From contig JBHZQV010000002.1 of assembly GCA_042867185.1 (NCBI GenBank), positions 62,001 through 126,000 of the forward strand: 64,000 bases of DNA. Reading direction: 5' to 3'. The stretch is from Xylophilus sp042867185 (GTDB taxonomy: Bacteria > Pseudomonadota > Gammaproteobacteria > Burkholderiales > Burkholderiaceae_C). Positions 17,679 to 25,884 of this stretch are shown one piece after another (within the stretch, counting starts at the first letter, position 1; each line of letters opens with the position of its first letter). Under the pieces are notes generated by a model that did not search any database, was not told where the DNA came from, and saw only the letters and a list, made by a program, of their open reading frames with translations. A program made the position numbers and the translations under genes.

Positions 17679-18186
17679 CAATATCCTTTCGGAAACAGCT
17701 TGGCCCCGGTACGTAAGACCCTTACGGCTTGCCGCTGAAGACTCAGCTATGCGCGTCGTTCCGAGGACCGCGCCAGGGAGCAGACTTCGCCGGGTGACGG
17801 TGGTCTGCTGAACCCACTGAGCGCTGCACCTTTCCGTGGATCCTCTTGTCTGGGTAAAAACCCGCGCTCACTGTATATGGGGTCTCGCGAAGGGGCAAGA
17901 CACTACCTGTAGTGTGTCGAGCCCTCTTTGTTACGAGTGATGTCCAAGGGTGCGTCTGGCCGGACCCGCAGTTTTCGATCCGTCGCAGTGCTGCAAACGC
18001 CGACTTCGCACCCCGTGATGCGGTTTGTGGCCGGGTGACACGGGTCTCGGTGCTGCAAAAAGTGCGACCAGAGCTGTGGCTTTCCGCGCCCAGCATTTAC
18101 CGCAGGTTCTGCAGTGGCAGTGCTCATCGGCGCGCTGGACCGCCGGACGGGTCCCAACTTCCTGCTACAATTGCAGCTTCGACACT
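17679..18186. other. Gene-free stretch before tRNA-Ser
   Basis: About 500 bases with mixed base composition and no credible gene; the open frames here lack a ribosome site and family resemblance. It contains the ACACTAC-CT-GTAGTGT dyad at 17900-17915. The promoter of the leftward YjzC/YegP pair should lie at its left end and that of tRNA-Ser at its right end, but I cannot place either with confidence. Confidence 0.5.
17900..17915. promoter_or_regulatory. Perfect 7-base dyad, operator-like
   Basis: ACACTAC, two bases, then GTAGTGT. A perfect inverted repeat with the spacing of a dimeric regulator site, 25-30 bases from a TGTATATGG stretch that could be a -10 region. No regulator gene is adjacent, so the owner is unknown. 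Confidence 0.3.
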
Positions 18187-18277
<91 letters not shown>

Positions 18278-18290
18278 TTAGATAAGAAAC

Positions 18291-18314
18291 AAGCGCCTCT
18301 CGGGGCGCTTTTTT
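18291..18314 (+). terminator. Intrinsic terminator after tRNA-Ser
   Basis: AAGCGCC, a short loop, then GGCGCTT running into six T residues. Standard form, placed right after the tRNA. Confidence 0.85.
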
Positions 18315-18359
18315 CGTTCTAACCACCAATGAACCCAACATGGGCGATGCGAGGGCTAA

Positions 18360-19052
18360 ATGAGCGGCGGCGATATTTCTGAAGGGGCAAAAGCCGTTCA
18401 AGAGGTGGCGAAAGCCTCTGGTAAGGCCATAGACACTGTGCAGCGGGCAGGGTCGTTTTTAGCTAGCGTTCTACAAGAGCCTTTGGAGACCGCCGTCGGT
18501 GTGTGGGCTGACAAATTGAAGTACCACCGATGGGAAAGGCAGTTGCGGCTAATGGATCGTGCTGATGCACTTTTGGCACAGCGTGGATTAGACCTTCCTA
18601 GCCGCCCTTTGCCTCTAAAGTTGGCTGTGCCGTTGCTGGAAGCTGCCACTCTTGAAGACGACGACTCATTGCAAGATCGTTGGGCCTCACTTTTAGCGAA
18701 CGCGGTCGACGCAGATAGCGGAGTCACGATTGAACGGATGCATATTGCGATCTTGGAACAGATGAGCGCGTCCGACGCCGTGATTTTTGACAAGCTCTTC
18801 GCGCTACCCTATTTAGAGACATGGAACAAGGGCATCGACACGAAAAATTTGCCTGCTAGCTGCGAGGTGTTTGAGCGCGAAGGCACGCACAGTGAGCCGG
18901 ATGATGCAACGGTTCTTTCGTTGGCTAACCTACAGCGTTTGCAGCTGATCACGGGTGCGTCAGCATGGAATGGAGCTGTTGGATATCACAGAGTGGTGCC
19001 CCAGCGGCTGGGATTGAGCCTCGCTGCCGCTTGCGCTCGACCAGCTAGTTAA
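18360..19052 (+). CDS. Abi-alpha (DUF4393) family protein, candidate phage defence
   Basis: A 230-residue protein whose middle matches the Abi-alpha/DUF4393 family: PLPLKLAVPLLEAATLEDDD, then LQDRWASLLANAVD, then ILEQMSASDAVIFDKLF. The family name comes from association with abortive infection, but the mechanism is not established. The start is the ATG preceded by GAGGG about 6 bases upstream. Codon use and GC are clearly lower than in the flanking core genes, and it starts 84 bases after tRNA-Ser, so it was probably acquired with a mobile element. It stands alone; no partner gene is visible. Confidence 0.8.
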   Translation: MSGGDISEGAKAVQEVAKASGKAIDTVQRAGSFLASVLQEPLETAVGVWADKLKYHRWERQLRLMDRADALLAQRGLDLPSRPLPLKLAVPLLEAATLEDDDSLQDRWASLLANAVDADSGVTIERMHIAILEQMSASDAVIFDKLFALPYLETWNKGIDTKNLPASCEVFEREGTHSEPDDATVLSLANLQRLQLITGASAWNGAVGYHRVVPQRLGLSLAAACARPAS

Positions 19053-19062
19053 AAACACATCA

Positions 19063-19141
19063 AATCAAACTGAATTCAAGGACCGAAACCCAGCATCCAT
19101 GCGGGTTGCGGACGATTCTTTGAATTTCCGGGTGTTTGATT
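19063..19141. repeat. Imperfect inverted repeat downstream of the Abi-alpha gene
   Basis: AATCAAAC..AATTCAAGGA on the left is matched by the reverse complement of TCTTTGAATT..GTTTGATT on the right, with about 36 bases between the arms. AT-rich against a GC-rich background. It could be a terminator-like structure or the remains of a mobile-element end. It is followed by a GGGGGATTTTTT stretch. Confidence 0.4.
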
Positions 19142-19234
19142 AAATTCAAAGCGGGGGATTTTTTCTGCGCGTGGGGAACCACGAGGTTTCCGGCTCAGCC
19201 CGGCTGACCTTTGCAGGCCCCCTGCCCCACAGCA

Positions 19235-19702
19235 TCAGGCCCCGAGGTAGGTCTCCGAGTCCTTCACGTGAGCCCGCATCTGCGCCTGCATCAGGCTCAC
19301 CAACGCCTGGCCACCGCTCGTGGTATCCAACATCCGGTGGCTGTCGCTTGGAAAGTGATCGCCTTCAGCATCATGGCTGTCCGTGTACGGGTGGATCTTG
19401 AAGGCCCCGATGGGGCGTCGCTCCATTCCACGCAGGCCGGTAACCGCGTGGGACAGCTTCACTACTCCCGTTGCATTCTGATGATCGTGTGAGTATCCAA
19501 GCTCCAGCGTGACAGTACCGAGCGGGGTGTTGACTGTTCCCGTGTTGCTGTTGTCAGCTGGTGGAGTGACCTCAATTCCAAAACCGCGTTTGGAAGACTC
19601 GTGCATTGCAGCCATCAGCATTCCGAAGTGGTGCCGGACACGTCCCAGCTCTTCATCCAGGGTGCCAACGTTCATTTTGTAGACCTGCTTTTTTTCGTCC
19701 AT
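19235..19702 (-). CDS. Hypothetical protein in the phage-like patch
   Basis: A 155-residue protein I do not recognise. The start is chosen at the ATG of MDEKKQVYKMN because AGGAG lies 5 bases upstream; the longer frame to 19828 has no ribosome site. It is polar, with GTVTLELGYSHDHQNATGVV and a His-rich IHPYTDSHDAEGDHFPSDSH segment, and no membrane segment or signal peptide. GC is well below the neighbours. Position between the Abi-alpha gene and a capsid remnant suggests cargo of a decayed element. Confidence 0.6.
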   Translation of the reverse strand: MDEKKQVYKMNVGTLDEELGRVRHHFGMLMAAMHESSKRGFGIEVTPPADNSNTGTVNTPLGTVTLELGYSHDHQNATGVVKLSHAVTGLRGMERRPIGAFKIHPYTDSHDAEGDHFPSDSHRMLDTTSGGQALVSLMQAQMRAHVKDSETYLGA

Positions 19703-19824
19703 GCTTGCTCCTACGCACCAAAGCGGCGCCTGGGAATTGTCCGGGTAGAGACTGCGGGCTACCACAGGGTTGACGCTATAAGAAAAGCCCCGCTGGGCGA
19801 ACCATGCGAGGCTGGAATAGGGGT

Positions 19825-19855
19825 GCATGCCGCGTAGGTGAGTCCTACCGCATGC
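19825..19855. repeat. Strong hairpin between orphan gene and capsid remnant
   Basis: GCATGCCGCGTAGG, loop TGAGT, then CCTACCGCATGC. It pairs along almost its full length with a two-base bulge, without a T tract. It sits between the orphan gene and the capsid remnant. Its role is unknown. Confidence 0.4.
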
Positions 19856-19914
19856 TCTCGGGGTTATTCACTTGCAGGGCCACTCGCCGAGTAACGCCCT
19901 CATTCGTCAGGCTG

Positions 19915-20470
19915 TCAGGGTCGCACGCCCTTCACCACCGCCAGGGCCTGCGGGTAGGTCACTGCCAAATCTGCCCGCACATGGCACAGGAATCCGATCT
20001 GCCCCGTGGTGGCGAAGGCCTCGCGCAGCAACTGGATGGACATCTGCTCGCGCATCATGAACAGCACGCAGGAGAAGTCGCCCAGGTAGAGCTCGCTCGT
20101 GTCGTCGCTGGTGCCGGTGGCCAGGTTGTCCGGGATCGCCGGAGTGGCCAGCAGCTTCACGTTCTCGAGCATGCCCGGCACCTGCAGGGGCTGCCCCGTG
20201 CTGTCGACCAGGCCGCCCAGCTTTACCAGGCTGCGCGGGCTCATGACCGCCGCGGTGGGCACCGGAGCATTCACACCGAGCAGCGCGGCCGCCGCGGTGA
20301 AGAAGCTGCCGTATCCCGCCAGGGCCGCACCGTTGGCGCTGTGGGCCACCACCCTGTACCCCGGGCGTGTCAAGGATGTCCTGTGGTTCGGGATCGGTGC
20401 CGCTGCCCCGCAGGCCCGAATGATCCAGCTCTTTGGCGAAAGCCCGGCAAGACGAGGGTAAGCGCGGCAT
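19915..20470 (-). pseudogene. Frameshifted remnant of an HK97-type major capsid protein
   Basis: Two overlapping frames together give capsid sequence. The first frame reads FAKELDHSGLRGSGTDPEPQ then DILDTPGVQ; the second continues with VVAHSANGAALAGYGSFFTA and runs to the stop through AVMSPRSLVKLGGLVDSTGQ, PAIPDNLATGTSDDTSELYL and REAFATTGQIGFLCHVRADL. These are C-terminal half features of HK97-fold phage capsid proteins (GLRGSG, PRxxxxL, DFS, R-AF-T-Q-F-C-RAD). The frame changes near 20340-20365. No credible N-terminal half, protease or portal gene lies nearby, so this is a decayed prophage fragment. Confidence 0.82.
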
Positions 20471-20876
20471 CCATGTTGTCGGTATCCTGCGGCCCTAGAA
20501 AAACCAGGGTCAGATTGACACCTGGATCGGGCGCGTAAATCTTGCCGGGCAGCCTGTGTATTTGAAAACCATGCAAACTGCATGCTTGCGAACCTCCGGC
20601 GGAAGTTGAAATAATCATCCTCGCGATGGTTTCCTCTTTTCAAAACGGGAGCCATCGTGATCAACGGGGGCGGTTCAGTTCCACGCGGTATGGCCCTGAC
20701 GCTTTATGTTTGGCGGGAGAAATTCAGTTTCCGCTATTTCAACCCGAAGAAATGGCAGTTGCCGGTCTTGACGGCGTTATGTTTAATGCGGTTTCGAAGT
20801 GCAATCGCCCCATGCGGAGAAATGAAGATCCCGATGGGCGCGGCGATGTCCATCCACCATGCAGGGAGCAAGCGCA
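20471..20876. other. Gene-free stretch between capsid remnant and DUF3050 gene
   Basis: About 400 bases of lower GC without a supported gene. It holds an inverted pair CGATGG...CCATCG (20624-20657) with a 22-base loop, and may include unrecognisable 5' capsid sequence. The promoter of the DUF3050 gene should lie near its right end. Confidence 0.45.
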
Positions 20877-21743
20877 ATGCATCCTCCTGTCATCGACCAG
20901 AAACTGGCACTCCTGCAGGCGCATGTCCTGCAGATGAAAACCCACGCGGTTTTCGCAAAGGTCCGCACCAAGGAAGACCTGCGGACCTTCATGCGATGGC
21001 ATGTCTTCGCGGTGTGGGACTTCATGTCGCTGGTCAAGCGGCTGCAGAACGAACTGACCTGCACGTCGCTGCCCTGGACGCCGCCCAAGGCGCCGCTGAG
21101 CGCACGCCTCATCAACGAGATCGTGCTGGGCGAAGAAAGCGACGAATACCCCGGCCACGGCCACGCCAGCCACTTCGACCTGTACCTGGCGGCCATGCGC
21201 GAGGTCGGCGCACCCACGGCCACGATCGAGACGTTCGTCGGCGAGATCCGGTCCGGGACACCCGTCGCCGTGGCGCTCCAGCGGGTCGATGCACCGGCAC
21301 CGGTGCGGGCGTTCGTCGAAGCCACCCTGCGTGTCGCACTGCACGGGTCGCTGGCCGAGGTGGCCGGCAACTTCTGCTTCGGCCGGGAGGACCTGGTGCC
21401 GCAGATGTTCCAGGGACTGCTGGACCAATGGCAGATGTCGCGGACGGACTGCCCGCTGCTGGCGTACTACCTTGATCGCCACATCCAACTGGACAGCGGG
21501 GAACACGGCCCTGCCGCCCAGGAAATGATGCGCAGCCTGCTGGGGGAGGACCTCGACGCCTGGCTGTCGATGATCGATGCGGCCAACGAGGCCATCGCGC
21601 AGCGTACCCGGCTCTGGGATGCACTGGCGGCGGAGATCGAGACCGTGAACCACACGGCCAGCCAGCCGGCGATGGTGGTGCAAGCATCGATACCGTTGAG
21701 CGGACAGGCCTGCCGCAGCACCTCTGTGCCAGTGCGGAGTTGA
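20877..21743 (+). CDS. DUF3050 protein, haem-oxygenase-like fold
   Basis: A 288-residue protein. FMRWHVFAVWDFMSLVKRLQ and LINEIVLGEESDEYPGHGHA with HFDLYLAAMREVGA are the DUF3050 signatures; the spaced His/Glu residues fit a haem-oxygenase-like helical fold that often binds two metals. The start is the ATG of MHPPVIDQ, preceded by AGGGAG about 9 bases upstream; an earlier in-frame ATG six codons up is less good. It is monocistronic and read toward the DUF4126 gene on the other strand. The reaction is unknown. Confidence 0.82.
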   Translation: MHPPVIDQKLALLQAHVLQMKTHAVFAKVRTKEDLRTFMRWHVFAVWDFMSLVKRLQNELTCTSLPWTPPKAPLSARLINEIVLGEESDEYPGHGHASHFDLYLAAMREVGAPTATIETFVGEIRSGTPVAVALQRVDAPAPVRAFVEATLRVALHGSLAEVAGNFCFGREDLVPQMFQGLLDQWQMSRTDCPLLAYYLDRHIQLDSGEHGPAAQEMMRSLLGEDLDAWLSMIDAANEAIAQRTRLWDALAAEIETVNHTASQPAMVVQASIPLSGQACRSTSVPVRS

Positions 21744-21812
21744 GCCCGGGTTTGCTAATGGCTCTACCGCGTGCGGCCGAGAGGGTGCGGATGCCCGATG
21801 CCCGCAGCCGTC

Positions 21813-22286
21813 TCAGTCGTTGGCGTTCTTCAACGCAATCGCCACCACCGCGATGCCCGCAGCCACGATCAGCGCATCCTCGATCAACCCACTGCGCGTC
21901 TGGCCCATCGTCGCCATGGCCCGCTTGCGACCGGCCAGGGTCAGGTAGGCGAGCGGCACGGCGGTCGCCACCGCGGCGGCGGCACCGGCGCGCTCGCGGT
22001 CCGGTGGGGCCAGGGCGGCGCCCGCGATGCCGGCGCTCATCACCCGGGCCAGCAGGCCCAGGAAGACGGTGCGGTCCGGCGCGGTCTTCATCTTGTCGCC
22101 CAACAGCTCGCCGGCGCCCATGGCCAGGGCGCCGTACTTGAAGACGGGCTTGTCGAGCAAAACGAGTGTGCCGGGCGTGGATTTGCCCAGCACGCGGGCC
22201 GCGGCCAGGGTGGCCATCGGCGTCATGGAGCGCGCACTGGCGACGGCGCCGATCAGGGCGGAGAAAAGCAGTCCGTAGTTTTTCAT
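21813..22286 (-). CDS. DUF4126-like membrane protein
   Basis: A 157-residue hydrophobic protein. It opens with MKNYGLLFSALIGAVASARS and SMTPMATLAAARVLG, then KYGALAMGAGELLGDKM, a pattern seen in DUF4126-type proteins. Four hydrophobic stretches suggest an inner-membrane location; the last (LIEDALIVAAGIAVVAIALK) ends close to the C-terminus. Function unknown. It is followed 87 bases further on the right by the 3' end of the royal-jelly-like gene on the same strand, so the two may be co-transcribed. Confidence 0.75.
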   Translation of the reverse strand: MKNYGLLFSALIGAVASARSMTPMATLAAARVLGKSTPGTLVLLDKPVFKYGALAMGAGELLGDKMKTAPDRTVFLGLLARVMSAGIAGAALAPPDRERAGAAAAVATAVPLAYLTLAGRKRAMATMGQTRSGLIEDALIVAAGIAVVAIALKNAND

Positions 22287-22373
22287 GGTAGGGGTCCTCG
22301 GGTCGGTGGATGCTTCGACGGGCCTGCGCTGGTTCTCGCGGGCCCGGCGTATGTGCTGCGTGGCGTCGTCCGG

Positions 22374-23534
22374 TCAGGGATTGACGATCTTGAACAGCGT
22401 GGTCGGCAGCGACGCGGGGCTGCCCGGCTGGTACCAGTTCATGTCCTGGATGCGCGATGCCGTCACGTAGAGGCCTCCGTCGGGGCCCTGCGACAGTGTG
22501 TCGGGCCACCGCAGCGAGGCGCTCTGCACCAGCGTACGCACGCCGGTGGTGTCGCGCACCTTCACCGAATCGTCTTCGGGCGAGGTGAGAAAGATACGGC
22601 CGTCGCGGCCGACCAGCATGCCGTCGACCGGGCCGTTCTCGCCGACCGTCTCGACCAGGGACGCGAGCCGCGGCTGGGCCGACGCATCGGCCAGCGCCGC
22701 CGTCGGCACGCGGTACAGCGTCTTGCCCTTGATGGCCTGCCAGTACAGCATGCCGCCGTCGGGCGACAGTGCGATGCCGTCCGCAGAGAACGCCACATCG
22801 CGGCCGTCGGGGCGCCGCAGCACCTGGCCGTCGGCCTTCACCTTCACCGTCTTGTCCACCTGCGTCGCGGGATGGCCGTCGAGCACCCGGCGCGCCGTGC
22901 CCTGGGCCAGGTCGACCACCACCAGCGCGCCCTTCGCACCCGAGTCGGTGATGTAGGCGCTCTTGCCGTCGGGGCTGAAGCGGACGTCGTTCAGATAGCT
23001 GCCGTGGGGCGCGATCTTCTCGTCGAAAAGGATCGTCTTGACGGCCTGGTTGGTGGCCAGGTCGATCTTCACCAGCTTGGCGCCCTGCGGCACGACCGGG
23101 CCCTGCGCCGGCGCGGCCGCATCCAGCGCCCACAGGAAGCCCTGGCGATCGACCACCACGCTCTGCACGCAGACGAAATGGTCGTGCGCCGTCATCTCGT
23201 CCTTGCGTGCATTGCGCCAGGCGTTCCATTCGGCGTCGGGGAAAGCGCGGGTGGTGCCGTCGGGCAGCACTTCGGCGACCGACACCGGCGCATCGTCGGA
23301 CCAGCGGGGGAAGTTCACGAAGATGCGGCCACCGGGAGACACGGTCACGCCGGTCACCTGGTGGTCGAAGCGGGCCACCTGCTGGAGGTTTTGCGTGTTG
23401 ACGCCGGCGACCGGGCTCTGCGCGGTCGCGGAAGGTCCGGTCTGCGCACAACCCGCCAGAAGTACGAGGGCCGCCGCGCAAGCGGCCGATGGAAGGGCAC
23501 GGGCGGACATACGATTACGCACGGATGGAATCAT
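22374..23534 (-). CDS. Lipoprotein of the major royal jelly/yellow protein family
   Basis: A 386-residue precursor. The N-terminus has ACAAALVLLAGCAQ, a lipobox with Cys near residue 29, so it should be membrane-anchored in the periplasm. The body is a six-bladed propeller: VTGVTVSPGGRIFVNFPRWS, SVVVDRQGFLWALDAA, LNDVRFSPDGKSAYITDSG and FSADGIALSPDGGMLYW. These match the bacterial MRJP/yellow-like family, related to SMP-30 lactonases. The ligand or reaction is unknown. It heads a possible two-gene unit with the DUF4126 gene. Confidence 0.85.
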   Translation of the reverse strand: MIPSVRNRMSARALPSAACAAALVLLAGCAQTGPSATAQSPVAGVNTQNLQQVARFDHQVTGVTVSPGGRIFVNFPRWSDDAPVSVAEVLPDGTTRAFPDAEWNAWRNARKDEMTAHDHFVCVQSVVVDRQGFLWALDAAAPAQGPVVPQGAKLVKIDLATNQAVKTILFDEKIAPHGSYLNDVRFSPDGKSAYITDSGAKGALVVVDLAQGTARRVLDGHPATQVDKTVKVKADGQVLRRPDGRDVAFSADGIALSPDGGMLYWQAIKGKTLYRVPTAALADASAQPRLASLVETVGENGPVDGMLVGRDGRIFLTSPEDDSVKVRDTTGVRTLVQSASLRWPDTLSQGPDGGLYVTASRIQDMNWYQPGSPASLPTTLFKIVNP

Positions 23535-23658
23535 GGAGGCATCTCTTGGATTGGGACAGCCTGCACCGTAAGGGGCCGGTGTCCGCCTCCATGTCAGCCC
23601 GCGCCCTCGGCCCGGGTCGGTGTCTGCGCCGCCGCCCGGGCGGCCGAACGTCGGGCGT

Positions 23659-24273
23659 TTAAACCCTGCCCTGCGGCCACACGGCGATCCGGGCCGTCTG
23701 GTCGATGTCTTCTTCGTTCGGCAGCCCCTCTGCGTCGGACAGCTTGAACTTCGCGGCGTTCTCGCGCAGCCACACCACCAGCGCCTGCCGCGGTGGTTTG
23801 CCGATGGGTCCGCCGGTGGCGAGCCATGCCTCGACCGCAGCCGCGAGCTTCGGGGCGTAGCGCTCGTTCAGCGGGTCGAGGTAGTCGGGGACCGCCGGGG
23901 TCGGCGTTTCCGGAAAGAAGAATCCGGTGCGGAATCCGCGCCGGGTCAGCCACTGGACCAGCGAATCGCGCTCGACCGTGGACAGGTCGACGTCGAGGCT
24001 GCCCGGGATGGTGCCCACCTGGGTGCCGACCGGGTCGAACTCGGGCTGCTCGACCTGCCGGCCTTCGATAATTCCGCTCGCCAAGGCGTTGCCGATGCCC
24101 TGCTTGGCGGCCTCGTAGCCCCTGGGGCGGTCGGCGGGCCGCCACGATTCGCAATAGGTGCCCACCTCGGATGCGGGATCCTCGCCGATCACCAGCAGCG
24201 CGGCCTGCCGCACCGACAGCGAATCGCATAAACGCCAGTAGTTAGAGATTTCGACTTCGTTCTCGTAAAGCAT
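23659..24273 (-). CDS. Conserved hypothetical protein
   Basis: A 204-residue soluble protein that begins MLYENEVEISNYWRLCDSLS and contains VRQAALLVIGEDPASEVGTY and WLTRRGFRTGFFFPE. I recall similar SVRQAALL-type openings in hypothetical proteins of Burkholderiales genomes and prophages, but no function. The start is fixed by loss of similarity upstream and a GGGG purine run 5 bases before the ATG; a longer open frame upstream runs through the neighbouring gene. Central residues ERDSLVQWLTRRGF suggest a helix-turn-helix-like segment, unproven. Confidence 0.65.
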   Translation of the reverse strand: MLYENEVEISNYWRLCDSLSVRQAALLVIGEDPASEVGTYCESWRPADRPRGYEAAKQGIGNALASGIIEGRQVEQPEFDPVGTQVGTIPGSLDVDLSTVERDSLVQWLTRRGFRTGFFFPETPTPAVPDYLDPLNERYAPKLAAAVEAWLATGGPIGKPPRQALVVWLRENAAKFKLSDAEGLPNEEDIDQTARIAVWPQGRV

Positions 24274-24445
24274 TTTTTCCCCACAAGGTCTGCAGACGCC
24301 CCGTCCAGGCACCCAGCCGCTGGACGCGCGCGCAAAACACACCGGCCCGCCGGTGTGCAGCATCAACGCTGCCGCCGATCGTATGCGCCAACGCTTTCCT
24401 GCTGCGTCGCGGGGGCGTCGGAGCGCCCCGGTCGACGCGACACGG

Positions 24446-24793
24446 TCACCGCGCGGGCCCGAATCCGAAAACGGATTTCTTCGGCGGCGGGCCCTTGCGG
24501 GGTGCGTCGGAGCCGTCCGCCTCGTCGCCGTCCTCGGGTGCGGTGTCTTCGGCATCCTCGGCCGCAGCGGGGGCTGCTTCGGTGGTGCGGGGGCCGGCGT
24601 CCAGATCGTCGGCCAGTGCCTGCAGCGCGAGCAGGCCGGCCGCCATCGCCGCCCGGTAGGTGGCATCGGGTTCGTCGGCACGCTGGATTTCTGTCCATGT
24701 CGTCCGGGCCGCTCGTTCGGACAGCACCCAGACGAACTGCCCGGGACGGGGTTCTTCCGCATGCACGGCGATATGGCGTAGGCGTGTTTTCAT
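24446..24793 (-). CDS. Small hypothetical protein with acidic disordered tail
   Basis: A 115-residue protein. The first 65 residues look folded (RLRHIAVHAEEPRPGQFVWV, then TYRAAMAAGLLALQALAD). The rest is an Ala/Glu/Asp-rich low-complexity tail that ends in a basic GPPPKKSVFGFG. Relatives in Burkholderiales share the HAEEP-PG-F-WVL opening and are uncharacterised. It lies 139 bases from the divergent ku gene, so they may share a control region. Confidence 0.65.
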   Translation of the reverse strand: MKTRLRHIAVHAEEPRPGQFVWVLSERAARTTWTEIQRADEPDATYRAAMAAGLLALQALADDLDAGPRTTEAAPAAAEDAEDTAPEDGDEADGSDAPRKGPPPKKSVFGFGPAR

Positions 24794-24932
24794 GCGGGCA
24801 GGGTAGTCGAACGAACCGGTGCCGGGTGGGGCAGGGCATGCCTACCGCCAGCGCGTGCTTTCGCTTACAGCGGCGCACGCAACTTCGACCACGCTGCGGT
24901 CACTGCCGGCGTATCGGCGAAGGACACACACC

Positions 24933-25817
24933 ATGGCAACTGGAAGCCGCACCCTCTGGAAGGGCGCCATCACCTTCGGACTGGTCCACATCCCCGTGGG
25001 CCTGCACACCGCCGCGACCGAGCAGGGGGTCGATTTCGACTGGCTCGACAAGCGCACGATGGACCCTGTCGGCTACAAGCGCATCAACAAGCGCACCGGC
25101 AAGGAAATCGACAAGGACAACATCGTCAAGGGCGTGGCCTACGAGGACGGCAAGTACGTCATCATCAGCCCGGACGAGATCGACGCCGTGTTTCCCCGCA
25201 CCACCCAGACCATCTCCATCGAGCGCTTCATCGATGCGTCGGAGATGCCGTTCATCTTCCTGGAACGGCCGTACTTCGTGGCGCCGACCAACAAGAGCGA
25301 CCGGGTGTATTCGCTGCTGCGCGAAACCCTGATCGCGACCGGGAAGGTCGGCCTGGCCAAGGTCGTCATCTCGACCAAGCAGCACCTGGCCGCTCTGGTG
25401 CCGTCCGGCCCCGCCCTGGTCCTGAACCTGCTGCGCTGGGGCGACGAGGTGAAGACGCTCGATTCGGTCGAGCTGCCGCCGGAAGGGGCCAAGGGCCTGA
25501 GTGCGGCCGAGCTGAAGATGGCCAAACAACTGGTGTCCGAGATGTCGGGCTCCTGGAATCCGGACGATTTCAAGGACGAATTCCGCCACCAGGTCATGAA
25601 GCTGGTCGAGAAGAAGGCCAAGGCCGGCAAGACCGAGACGGTGCTGCAGCCCGAGGAGGAGGCACCGCAGGGCGGCGGCGAGGTCATCGACCTGACCGAG
25701 TTGCTCAAGCGCAGCCTGCGCGGCGGAGACAAGCCCGCGGCGAGAGCGGCCGCCAAGAAGGCGGCCCCCAAGCGGGCGCCTGCCACCAAGAAAGTCCCGC
25801 AGAAAAAGGCCGCCTGA
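24933..25817 (+). CDS. ku: Ku protein for non-homologous end joining
   Basis: A 294-residue bacterial Ku. The core begins WKGAITFGLVHIPVGLHTAA, with the Ku hallmarks YKRINKRTGKEIDKDNIVKG and VAYEDGKYVIISPDEIDAV. The C-terminus (about residues 255-294) is a Lys/Ala-rich tail, as in bacterial Ku proteins where it helps DNA binding and bridging. It forms a homodimeric ring on double-strand ends and recruits LigD. The next gene, 67 bases downstream, contains LigD domains, so this is one end-joining locus. Confidence 0.96.
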   Translation: MATGSRTLWKGAITFGLVHIPVGLHTAATEQGVDFDWLDKRTMDPVGYKRINKRTGKEIDKDNIVKGVAYEDGKYVIISPDEIDAVFPRTTQTISIERFIDASEMPFIFLERPYFVAPTNKSDRVYSLLRETLIATGKVGLAKVVISTKQHLAALVPSGPALVLNLLRWGDEVKTLDSVELPPEGAKGLSAAELKMAKQLVSEMSGSWNPDDFKDEFRHQVMKLVEKKAKAGKTETVLQPEEEAPQGGGEVIDLTELLKRSLRGGDKPAARAAAKKAAPKRAPATKKVPQKKAA

Positions 25818-25884
25818 GCAGGGCCGCGGCCTGCTCGCGTGGCTGGCGCGACCGCCACCGGGCGAACCAAAGAGGAGCCGAGCC

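Noticed and set aside
19804..20538. A 244-codon rightward frame opposite the capsid remnant
   Set aside because: The leftward frames give recognisable capsid sequence, so the rightward one is its shadow.
24433..24931. Upstream extension of Ku beginning at 24819
   Set aside because: The extra 38 residues are not Ku-like; the ATG at 24933 starts the conserved WKGAI region.
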